In this document: in pieces, positions 28,024 through 38,000 of the stretch
How the letters are laid out: the number at the start of each line of letters is the position of its first letter
Position numbering within the stretch: the first letter of the stretch is position 1
Made by a program: the position numbers and the translations under genes
Notes under the pieces: generated by a model
Database searches by the model: none
Told to the model about the DNA's origin: nothing
Seen by the model: only the letters and a program-made list of their open reading frames with translations
Assembly: GCF_028368935.1 (NCBI RefSeq)
Contig: NZ_JAQNDK010000005.1
Location: 620,001-684,000, forward strand
Reading direction: 5' to 3'
DNA length: 64,000 nucleotides
Source of the DNA: Sorangium aterium
GTDB lineage: Bacteria; Myxococcota_A; Polyangia; Polyangiales; Polyangiaceae

Positions 28024-30468
28024 TCAGAGCAGGTCGTCCAGGTCGTCCATGGCCTGAGACAGGTCCTCGCTCATCTCCTTCAGCTTCTCGCGGTCCTTCT
28101 CCAGGAGCACCGCCTGCGCCGCGCGGGCCTTGTCCCCGAGCTTCCGCGCGGCGAGCACGTTCTCGAGCAGGTACCGCCGCTCGGTCGCGCCGAGCGCCGC
28201 GAAGGCGCGCCGCAGGACCGGGAGCGTGTCCTTGAAGCGCTCGGGAAGGATGCCCCCGAGGAACGCGTCGAGCGCCTCGACCACGGGGCGGCTCTTCACG
28301 AGCACCAGCGCGTTCACCTCGAGGAAGCCGGCCAGGAACGACGCCGCCGCCTCGGGCGGGGCCGCGCTCCCGAGCCGCAGGCCGACGATCCTCGCCACCT
28401 CGGCGTCGTCGATCACCTGCGCCAGGTAGAGCAGCCCGCACGCGAGGCCCGACGCCGTGGGGTTCACCGCGTCGCTGTCCACGAGCGCCCGCGCCGCCTC
28501 GAACCACGCGGCGCGGTCGACGATCGGCTGCGACAGCGCCACGTCGTGCAGCGTGCGCAGCGCCTCCTTGGCCGGGGCGACCGCCTCGTCGCTGCCCGTG
28601 CAGCCGCCGTGGACGCGCAGGACCGCGCGCGCGAACGTCTTCTCCAGCATCGTCGCGATCACGCCGTCGCCGAGCGACGACAGCGAGCGCGACGACCCGA
28701 ACGACGCGAGCCCCGCGAAGGCGCGGCACGCCCGGGCGAGCGACGGCAGGTCGCTGTCGCCCGCGGCGAACCGGTCGCACGCGTCGAGCGCCGAGGCCGC
28801 CGCGCGGGCGCTCGACGCGAGCACGGCGTTCAGCAGCACGTCGGCGGCCTCGCCGGTCGTGTGGCACGCCGCCAGGTCCTCCTCGAGCAGCCGCGTCGCC
28901 ACCTGCTCCAGCGTGTCGCCGAGGACGATCTTCTCGACGAGCGCCACGTCGGTCGCCGGCGTCCACTGCGCCTCCCACGTCTCGCTCAGCTGCCGGAGCA
29001 GCTCGTCCGGCGGCACCTCGCTCGCCGCCTGCCCGCGCCGCTGCCCGCGAGCGCCCGCGCCGCCCCGCCCGGCCGCCCGGGCGCCGGCGTACGCCGCGTA
29101 GGGGATCTTCGCGATGCGGAGCCGGTGCAGGAGCACGCTCGTCCCGACCTCGACCTCGTTCGTGAGCGACAGCCGGAACGACTCGGGCGCGTCGGTGGCG
29201 GGGAGCCTGCGCTCGCGCACCTCGCGCCAGAACTCCTCCTGGAGCGAGTTCTTCCCGATGCCGCCCCCGACGCGGCCCACGTTGCGCCCGATGACGGCAG
29301 GCCAGAGGAAGCCGTCGACGTGCGTGGCGTCGCCGCGGCACATCGTGGCGATCGTCGCCTCGCGCACCTCGTCGAGGCCGGGCTCCGCCTTGCCGCGGAG
29401 CTCGGCGAGCGAGACCGCGAGGCGGAAGGCCTCGATGGTGTCGGCGAGCGAGGCCATGAAGCCGCGGAGGCGGAGGTGCTCGGTGAAGTCGATCAGCACC
29501 TCGAGGGTGGCGCGCCGGAAGTCGCCGCCCGCGTCGTGCGCGCGCTGGTAGTACTGCGGCGCCCGGTTGCCCGCGCCGTAGCCGAGCTGCTCGGAGAGCC
29601 GCGGAAAGCTGAACGGGATGAGCGTCACGGCGCACGGGATCGGCGCCGGCAGCCGCGCCTCGAGCGCCGGATCGACGTCGCGCGCCGCGAACGCCGCCGC
29701 GTGCGCCGCGCCGAGCACGGCCGCGACCTCGTGCGGGGCGAGGTCCGGCCCCATGCGCTCGAGGATGCTCCGCGCCATGTAGGCGTCGCGCGCCCGGTGG
29801 ATCAGCCGGTCCCCGTCGCTGCGCACCAGGTCCGCGTACGCGAGCAGGGCCTCGCGGAACGGCCCGGGATCGTAGCGGGGCGCCTCGAACGAGGCCTCCC
29901 AGAACTCCTCGAACGAGCGGAAGCCCCGGGCGCGCGCGCAGGCCGCATAGATGCTCTCCTGCGGCTCCTCCGCGCTGGGCGGCCCGCCGTCGCCGCCGTC
30001 CCCTGCGCCGCCGTCGTCTGTGTGCTCGCCGTGTTCACCGTGGTCACCGTGCTCGCCGCGGTCCTCGTCGATCTCGCGCTCGTGGCCGCCCGGATCGTCG
30101 GCGTCGTCGTGGCCGACCGGGGCGCCGTCGAAGGGCGCGAGCGTCGTGCCGACGGGGATGTCGATGAGCTCGACGCGCGCGCCGTGCTCGAAGGCCCATT
30201 TCACCGCGACGTACTCGGGCGAGTAGGCGGCGAACGGCCACAGCGACGACGCGGGCTCCCCGTCGGTGCGGTAGCCGAGGATCGCCACGGGCGGGACGGT
30301 CTTCGGGTCGACGAGCGCCTCGAGGAGCGGCGTAGCGTCGCTCGGGCCCTCGACGAAGATCGCCTTCGGGCGCACCTCGTCGAGGTAGGCGCGCAGCGTC
30401 GCGCTGGAGCGCGGCGAGTGGTGGCGCACCGGGAAGAGGTGCACGGCGGCGAGCCGGTCGAGGTCCAT
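28024..30468 (-). CDS. DUF5682 family protein (YehM-like)
   Basis: 814 residues. The N-terminus MDLDRLAAVHLFPVRHHSPR, followed by VFVEGP-like AIFVEGPSD, is characteristic of DUF5682/YehM, a family of unknown biochemical function found beside MoxR ATPases. Residues about 115-165 form a His/Asp/Gly/Glu-rich loop (GEHGDHGEHGEH) not expected in the core fold. The C-terminal half is helical. GAAGGG lies five bases before ATG 30468, and the gene begins 9 bp after the MoxR stop, so the two are one operon. With the VWA and SWIM proteins elsewhere in the window it completes a yehLMPQ-type set. Confidence 0.85.
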   Translation of the reverse strand: MDLDRLAAVHLFPVRHHSPRSSATLRAYLDEVRPKAIFVEGPSDATPLLEALVDPKTVPPVAILGYRTDGEPASSLWPFAAYSPEYVAVKWAFEHGARVELIDIPVGTTLAPFDGAPVGHDDADDPGGHEREIDEDRGEHGDHGEHGEHTDDGGAGDGGDGGPPSAEEPQESIYAACARARGFRSFEEFWEASFEAPRYDPGPFREALLAYADLVRSDGDRLIHRARDAYMARSILERMGPDLAPHEVAAVLGAAHAAAFAARDVDPALEARLPAPIPCAVTLIPFSFPRLSEQLGYGAGNRAPQYYQRAHDAGGDFRRATLEVLIDFTEHLRLRGFMASLADTIEAFRLAVSLAELRGKAEPGLDEVREATIATMCRGDATHVDGFLWPAVIGRNVGRVGGGIGKNSLQEEFWREVRERRLPATDAPESFRLSLTNEVEVGTSVLLHRLRIAKIPYAAYAGARAAGRGGAGARGQRRGQAASEVPPDELLRQLSETWEAQWTPATDVALVEKIVLGDTLEQVATRLLEEDLAACHTTGEAADVLLNAVLASSARAAASALDACDRFAAGDSDLPSLARACRAFAGLASFGSSRSLSSLGDGVIATMLEKTFARAVLRVHGGCTGSDEAVAPAKEALRTLHDVALSQPIVDRAAWFEAARALVDSDAVNPTASGLACGLLYLAQVIDDAEVARIVGLRLGSAAPPEAAASFLAGFLEVNALVLVKSRPVVEALDAFLGGILPERFKDTLPVLRRAFAALGATERRYLLENVLAARKLGDKARAAQAVLLEKDREKLKEMSEDLSQAMDDLDDLL

Positions 30469-30477
30469 CGGGTCCCT

Positions 30478-31563
30478 TCAGATCGCGAGGCGCTTCTTGG
30501 CGGAGGCGTAGAACTCCTTCCAGAGCCCTGCGCGGCCCTTGGCCACGGTCTCGCAGTACTCGCGGACGGCCTTGAGGTCGTCGCCGCCCTCCTTGCTCAC
30601 GGCGCCGAGCAGCGACCGGGAGAGGTCGTCGGCGGTAACCTTCCCGGTGCCGAAGTGCTGCGCGAGGATGCCGCTGTTGAAGAGCACGCTGATGGCCTCC
30701 GCGGTCGACAGGACGGAGCCCGGGGTCTTCACCTTGGTCTTGCCGTCCTTGGTGACGCCGGCGCGGAGCTCCTGGAAGAGCGTGACGAGCAGCTTGGCGA
30801 GCTCGGCGGGCGGCTCGACGCCGACCTGGTAGTCGCCCCGGAGCTCGGCCTCGCGCTTCTGCACGATGCGGATCTCCTGCTCGAGGTCGTCGACGACGGG
30901 GACGGTGATGAAGTTGAAGCGGCGCTTGAGGGCGGCGCTCATCTCGTTGACGCCGCGGTCGCGTGTGTTGGCGGTGGCGATGAGGTTGAAGCCGCGCTGC
31001 GCGGGGACGACCTGGTCGAGCTCGGGGACGGCGATCTGCTTCTCGGACAGGATGGAGATGAGCGCGTCCTGGATCTCCGACGAGGTGCGGGTGATCTCCT
31101 CGAAGCGCGCGAAGCGCCCGTCGCGCATGGCGCGGAGGATGGGCGAGGGCACGAGCGCCTTCTGCGAGGGCCCTTCTGCGAGGAGCAGGGCGTAGTTCCA
31201 GCCGTATTTGACGTGCTCCTCGCTGGTGCCAGCGGTGCCCTGGACGACGAGGGCGCTCGTGCCGCTGATGGCGGCGGAGAGGTGCTCGGAGAGCCAGCTC
31301 TTGGCGGTGCCCGGCTCGCCGACGAGCATGAGGGCGCGGTCGGAGGCGAGGGTCGCGAGGGCGACCTGCACGAGGGCGCGATCGCCGATGTACTTGGGGG
31401 AGATCGCGACGCCGCCGACGGGTTTGTCGCTGCCGAGGATGTACGTCTCGACGGCCCTCGGCGAGAGGCGCCACCCGGGCGGCCTCGGCGCCGTGTCGTT
31501 GGCGGCGAGGGCCGCGAGCTCGTTTTCGTACTTGGTCTCGGCGGGCTGGCGCAGGTCGCTCAT
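30478..31563 (-). CDS. MoxR-family AAA+ ATPase (YehL-like)
   Basis: 361 residues. After a variable N-terminus come GDRALVQVALATLASDRALM, Walker A GEPGTAKS and the MoxR loop VVQGTAGTSEEHVKYGWNY. The Walker B position reads RFARFEEITR, with Glu-Glu rather than the usual Asp-Glu, as I recall for the YehL subgroup. Sensor 1 NLIATANTRDRG and the arginine-finger region ALKRRFNF are also present. MoxR ATPases use ATP to remodel substrates bound by a VWA partner; here DUF5682 is the direct operon neighbour and the YehP-like VWA protein is encoded 11 kb downstream. Substrate unknown. Confidence 0.9.
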   Translation of the reverse strand: MSDLRQPAETKYENELAALAANDTAPRPPGWRLSPRAVETYILGSDKPVGGVAISPKYIGDRALVQVALATLASDRALMLVGEPGTAKSWLSEHLSAAISGTSALVVQGTAGTSEEHVKYGWNYALLLAEGPSQKALVPSPILRAMRDGRFARFEEITRTSSEIQDALISILSEKQIAVPELDQVVPAQRGFNLIATANTRDRGVNEMSAALKRRFNFITVPVVDDLEQEIRIVQKREAELRGDYQVGVEPPAELAKLLVTLFQELRAGVTKDGKTKVKTPGSVLSTAEAISVLFNSGILAQHFGTGKVTADDLSRSLLGAVSKEGGDDLKAVREYCETVAKGRAGLWKEFYASAKKRLAI

Positions 31564-32079
31564 GGGTGGCGCAGGAGGTTACCGCAGAACCGGGCGAGGC
31601 GTCCCTCCGGGGAGATCAGCGGCCGGCGGGCTGCGCGGCCGGCGGGGCCGCGGGCGGCATGGCGGCGGGCGTCGTGGCGCTCGACGGCGGGGTGGCGGCG
31701 GCGCGCCTCATGGGGCCTCAGCGCACCGACGGCGCGGGCCGGGTTGAGACGGACGATGAGCGCGTCGCCGGTTCAGGGGTCGAGATCGTCCTCTGGAGTC
31801 TGCTCCACGATGGATCGGAAGTGGTGGCGTGCGATCTCGGCGTCCTCGGTGAGGAAGGGTTGCTTGCCGCTGGTGTTGAGCTTCTTCGCCTGAGCCTTCG
31901 GCTTGTTGTTGGGCTGTCTTCGAGTCGAGGGCCTTCAGGCACCCTCGCAGGGGAAGCCGCGAGGGGCTGACCGCGCCGCGATCTGTAATCGCTTATAATC
32001 GAGCGGGTGTTGACATCGCGTGTGACGCCGGACATAGGTGGCCTCGAATTCAACAGACCTTGCGTCGGAAGTGTCTCGA
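31564..32079. other. Intergenic region upstream of the Rhs gene
   Basis: About 515 bp. It contains one coding-like remnant on the minus strand (listed separately) and an AT-richer stretch at 31980-32080 that probably carries the promoter of the Rhs gene. No complete gene was found. Confidence 0.45.
31773..31930 (-). pseudogene. Coding-like gene remnant
   Basis: Reading the minus strand to the TGA at 31773 gives a frame with QPNNKPKAQAKKLNTSGKQP, then an acidic-helical ending EDAEIARHHFRSIVEQTPE DDLDP. This is far less Arg/Ala-biased than shadow frames and has lower GC codon use. There is no start codon: a stop lies in frame about 50 codons upstream. It looks like the C-terminal end of a decayed gene. 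The family was not recognised. Confidence 0.35.
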
Positions 32080-35000
32080 ATGCGACACGCGGGCTGGTTG
32101 TATCGTCTTGCTTTGTTCTGTGCGGTGGTGCTGATGCTCGGGCGGGGGCATGAAGGCCTCGCGCTGGCAGGGCCGCCGGAGCCGCGGCTCATGCAGCTGT
32201 CGCCGCCGGGCGGCGGAGTAGCGCTCTCCTCGATTCCCTTCCGGCTGCCGAGCGACGGTGTCGGGGGGCTGTCCCTGGGGCCTCGGGTCGATGCGCCGCT
32301 GGTCGAGGACGCGGGGGCGCCGTTCGGCGAGATGGTGGTGCCCGACAAGGCGCGGGTGGTGGCGTTCGAGGGGGCCGTGCTGGAGATCCCTCAAGGCGCG
32401 GTGGACGAGCCGGTGCGGATCACGATTCGCCCGCTCGACCAGGGCGAGGTGCGTCTGATGGGGCGCGCGATGGTCAACGTCACGCCCGCGGGGAGGGCGT
32501 ATCGCTTCGGGCCGCACGGGCTCAGGTTCAAGAAGCCCGTGCGGCTGACGTTGCCTTATGACGAGCACGCGATTCCCCCGGGGATGACCGCGCAGCACGT
32601 GATGGGCTTCTACTTCGACGAGGCGCAGGGCCAGTGGGAGCGCGTCGCGCGGGACGGCGAGGCCGCAAAGGGCAAGCTGGCGAGCCTGACCGACCACTTC
32701 ACCGACTTCGTGAATGCCACGCTCGCGATGCCGGACGCGCCGGGCACGCGCAGCTTCGATCCGAACAGCATCAAGGGGCTCGCGCTGGGGAGCCCGTTCG
32801 CCGCGGTGACGGTGGTCGCGCCGCCGGAGGCGAGCTCCAGCGGCGCGGCGCGGTTGAGCCATGCGATCGAGGTTCCGCCGGGGCGCAACGGGATCCAGCC
32901 GGCGCTCGCGATCGGGTACGACAGCGAGCACCGCAACGGATGGCTCGGCGTGGGCTGGGATCTGCGGCTGTCGAGCATCGAGATCGACACGCGCTTCGGG
33001 GTGCCGACGTACGCGGCGGGGGAGACGCCGCGCTACCTGCTCGACGGGAGCGAGCTCGTGCAGGCCGAAGGCGGCGCCTGCGGCGACCCGTGCCTGTTCC
33101 GGCGGCGGGTGGAAGGGCGGTTCGACCGCATCGTGCGGCACGGCACCGGCGCGGCCAGCTACTTCTGGGAGGTGACGGACAAGGACGGGACAACGGTTGT
33201 CTACGGCCGCGACGCGGACGCGCGGCTCGACGATCCCGAGCCGGGGCCGGGCCAGCCGCGCAACGTGTTCCGCTGGTACCTCGACGAGGTGCGCGACACG
33301 TTCGGCAACCAGATGCGGGTCCGCTATGATCGGGAGGTCGAGGCCGGTCCGCCGCCGCGCATCGAGGTGCACCCCGAGCGCATCGAGTACACGGCGAACG
33401 CGTCACGAGGGGTCGAAGCGGCCTATGCCGTGGACTTCGTGTCCGAGAGAGGGCGGCCCGACGTCATGCTCAGCGGCAGGCCCGGCTTTCTCGAGCAGAC
33501 CGAAAAGCGGCTCTCGCGTGTGGACGTGCGGTTCGGCGACGTCGTGGTCCGCAGCTACGCGCTCCATTACATCGACGGCGATTTCGGCAAGCGCCTTCTA
33601 CAGGCCATCGCGTTCCATGGGCGAGGCGCGCGGCAGGCGGGCGGGCAGGTGACGCTCGGCGAGGAGCTGTACCGGCATACGTTCGAGTACTTCACGGCGC
33701 CGCGCACCGCGTCCGGCGAGGTGGCTGCGTTCGCGCAGGCGGCCGAGGCATGGGGACAGGCCAAGACGAAGGACGGCCTGTCGCGCACGGAGGAATCGAC
33801 CGCGGGCGGCAGCGCGTCGGTGGGGCTGGGCATCGGCATGTTCTCGATCTCGGTCGGCGGGGGCGGCTTCTTCGGCGACGAGACGGTGCGCAAGAGCGTG
33901 TTCGATCTCAACGGCGACGGGGTGTCCGACTTCCTGGAGGACAGCGGCGATGTCGGGCTCAACCTTCTTCGCGCGGCGTCCGGGAGCCATTTGACGGCGG
34001 CGAGCGCGCTCGGCTTGTTCGACAGGGATCTCGGCCTGACGGACCGCTCGGGATGGAGCGTGTATGCGGGCCTGAACGTCGCGGCGCTGAGCGGCTCGGT
34101 GGGGTACACGCGGAGCAGCGCGGAGGACGAGCAGATCGTCACGGACATCAACGGCGACGGTTACCCCGATCTGGTGTCGGGCGGCCCGCTCGGGGGCGTT
34201 TACGCCGCGCTCAACGACCGGCGAGGTCGCTTCGGGAGCAAGCAGCCGTGGGGCGCGCTCGACACGAGCGGCGCGCCGTCCGGCCGTCCCGACCTGGCCC
34301 AGGCGGCGCGCAAGGACTTGCATCCGGCCGATCCGCTGCTGCGCTGGATCGCGCCGTTCGAGGGAGACATCCGCATCGGCGGGGCGCTGCAGAAGCAGGA
34401 GGCGGGCGGCGATGGGGTGCGGGTGCAGATCGTGCGGAGCGGCGAGGAGGAGCCGCTATTCGACGATGTGCTCGACTGGGATGAGCTGACTCCCTGCCTC
34501 CTTGGCGCGCATCGGTGCGGCGGCGATGTCCTCACGACGCATGTGGCCGCGGGCGACCGGATCTACTTCCGGGTGAGCGCGGCGCCGACGGTCGACCCCG
34601 AGCGGCGCGTGGACACGGCGGCTGATCTGGTCTCGTGGAGCCCGTCGATCACCTACGAGGTGAGCGAAACGCAGCTCGCGCAGGCGGGGCCGGACGGGGC
34701 GCCGATCCACCGCTTCGAGTACAGCCACGACCACCGGCTCGCGGGGCGCCCCGACGTGCCGTGGGTGGCGCCGGCCGACGGCAGCGTCCGGATCACGGGC
34801 GACCTCTCGAAGTGGTCGACGAGCGATGAGCTGTGGGTGGAGATCGTGCGGGAGCGCGGCAGCTCCGCGGCGGAGTCGATCCTGGCGCCGCAGCACGTTG
34901 ACGCGGGCGCCGGTGGGCTCGGGATGGGCGCGCTGCTGCCCGAGGCGATCCCGGTGCTCGCGGGCGATCGCCTCCGGTTCCGGGTGAAGGCGGACTTGCC

Positions 35001-38000
35001 CGACGACCCGGCGCGCATCGCGTGGAGCCCGGTGGTCCGTTACGAGGAGTACACGCGCGTGGACCGGGCGACGGGCGCGCCGCGGCGCGGGCAAGTGCAG
35101 TGCGGCGCGCAGCCGAACGGCCGCACCGGCTGCACGCTGCACAACGACGGGCCCGGGGACGCGCCGCTGCCGCTCGCGCTCATCGAGCAGCGGGCGCATG
35201 TATCGATGCCTGTCGCGAGGTGGTCGCATGCGACGCGCCCGAGGCCGTGGATCGCGCCGAGCACGGGGACAGCGCGGCTCGAGGGAATGCTGTTCGTGCC
35301 GGGGACCAACCCATTCTCTCAGCCGTTGACCCTGGTCGTTCAGGGCGTGCATCGGCTCCTCTTCAAGCAGGCGTATTCCGCGCCGAGCGCTGCTGGCACC
35401 GCATTCCCCGTGGACCTCGACCTGGAGGTCCAGGCCGGCGAGCCCATCTTCGTCACGGCCTTCGCGCAGGAGGCGCCCACGGGCGCCGCCCTGCACGCGA
35501 CGATCGACGGGGAGCCGGTGTCGCTCGGCGTGTTCGCTCCCGAGGCGGCGACGAGCGGCGGGTCAGAGGATCCGATGGCCGGCGGGTTTCATGGCTGGTC
35601 GGTCGGCTTCCTCGATGGAGATCGCGCGTTCTCGGAGGCGGACATCGCCTTTCCGACGCTCCACCCGGAGCGCGGCTTCACGCTCGCTGTGCCGCTGCCG
35701 CAGGGGAGCGCGCCGGTGTGGGGTGCGGCCGCGTCGGAGGCGTTCGTCGGCGGCAGCTCGGTCAAACCGTCGATCGTGGGCAGGGTGAGGCGGGGAGACG
35801 GTCAGCTCGGCCGGCTGCGCAGCGCGGAGACGTGGAACGCGGAGATCGGCGCCAACCTCGGGCCGCTGGGGGCGGGCTACAGCTTCGGCAGCACCACGTC
35901 GGACCTGGACCTGATCGACGTCAACGGCGACCGATTGCCCGACAGCGTGACGCGCGAGGGCGCGGTGCTCAACACGGGGCGAGGGTTCGGCCCGCGGGAC
36001 AGCTGGTGGCTGCCGGAGGCGCTGCGGCGGATCGAGCACCGCGCGATCCGGCTGGAAGGGAGCGCCTCGGTCACTGTCGATAGCGAGATCCAGACGATCT
36101 CCAAGACCACGAGCGAGGGGCGCTTCGAGGGGTACCTGCACACGCAATTCCGCCTGGGGACGAGCTACGGCCTGTCCGCCACGCACGTGGATCTGGTGGA
36201 CGTCAACGGCGATGGTCTGGTGGACCAGGTGACGCAGGATCTGCAGAGCGGGGTGATGACGGTGGCGTTCAACCTGGGGCATCGGTTCGCGGGGCCGGTG
36301 GCGCTGGAGCGGGCGCGCTTCGAGAAGAGCGACTTCGATGCGGGAACGCTGCGCGAGACGCTCGGCGACATCTTGAGCGAGTTCACGGACGCAGCCGGGG
36401 TGGACGCGGTGCGGCTGGAGGACACGGGCGCGAACAGCGTCGGCGTCGGCGTGGACGCGACGGTGGCCGCCGTCGGCGCGGGGTACACCTACACGACGGC
36501 GCGCACGGTGGTGGACTTCGCGGACGTGAACGGCGACGGGCTGCCGGACAAGGTGATGAAGGCGCCGGACGAGCCGTGGTTCCGTGTGCAGCTCAACCTC
36601 GGGAGCCGGTTCGCGCCGGAGGAGTCCTGGCCCGCGGGGGCGTGGGGCGTGTCGATCGATCCGCCGGAGTACGCGTTCATGGGCGGGGGCGACGCGGTGA
36701 GCTTCCGCAGGTCGGAGAGCTACGAGGGCAGTTTCAAGGTCGATGTCTGCTACTTCGTGTGCGTCGGCGGCTCGGTGTTCTACTCGGAGGGCGCCGGCTC
36801 ATCGCACCTCGCGTTCGAGGACATCGACGGCGATGGGCTTCAGGATCACGTGCTCAAGCGGGACGGCGACGCGACGGTGTACGCGCGGGTCAACGCGCTC
36901 GGCAAGACGAACCTCTTGCGGCGGGTGAGCCGGCCGCTCGGCGGGAGCATCGAGCTGGACTACCAGCGCGAGGGCAACCTGGTCGTGCCGAGCGAAGGGG
37001 CGCTGGGGGAGGTGGACAGGGCGCCTCAGGTCGACATGCCGTCGAGCCAGTGGGTGCTGAGCGAGGTGACGGTGCACGACGGCGTGGAGGGAGCGCCGGG
37101 GGTGTACGGGGTGCATGCGTACCGGACGAGCATCGCGACGCACGCCGATGGGGTCTACGACCGGGAGGAGCGAGTCGAGCTCGGGTACGGGCTCGTGACG
37201 ACGACGGCGCTCGGCGAGGATGGCGTCACGGCGATGTCGAGCGAGGACGTCGAGCACCTGAACCACGACGTCTACCGCCGCGGGTTGGTCGCGCGCTCGA
37301 CGCTGCGCGACGGCGACGGGCTGCTCTACACGGTGAACGAGGTGGACTACGCGCCGCCGCCCGAGGGGCTGGAGCCCAGGGTGGGCTCGTTCTTCCCGAA
37401 GGAGACGGAGAGGAGGAGCGCGTTCTACGAGGGGACGACCGACGACCCGAGCGCGCCGCACAAGAGCACGCGCGAGACGCGGGTCTTCGACGAGCTCGGC
37501 AACCTGATCGAGCTGCACGCCGACGGCGAGGCGAATACGCCGGACGACGATGTGCATCAGAGGGTGGAGTACACGGAGCCTGGCTCGGCCTACATTGTGA
37601 AGCCGGAGCTCGTCGAGACGACGGATGAGCTGGGGCGCGTGCTGCGCCGGCGCACGGCGACGTACTGGCCGGGAACGGGCGCGCTGCGGGCGGTCACGAA
37701 CGTCATCTCGGGTGGCAAGCGGGCGGATGGGACGACCTACGCCAACGCGGAGGCCACGTGGAGCTATGTGTTCGACGACTTCGGCAACCTCGAGACGTCG
37801 ACCGACCCGAACAGCTACAAGCTGACCTACAGCTACGATGAGGTGACGCACAGCTACCGCACGTGCGCGAGCGATAGCTTTGGGTACCATTCGAACAGCG
37901 TGCCGAATCTGCTGTATGGCACGGTGGCGCAGGAGACCGACGTCAACGGGCACACGATGGTGCACCGGATGGACGACTTCGGGCGGCTGATCGAGGTCTG

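Noticed and set aside
28000..31893. 1297-codon plus-strand frame opposite DUF5682 and MoxR
   Set aside because: It spans two real genes in antisense and has only Arg/Glu/Ala-biased sequence.
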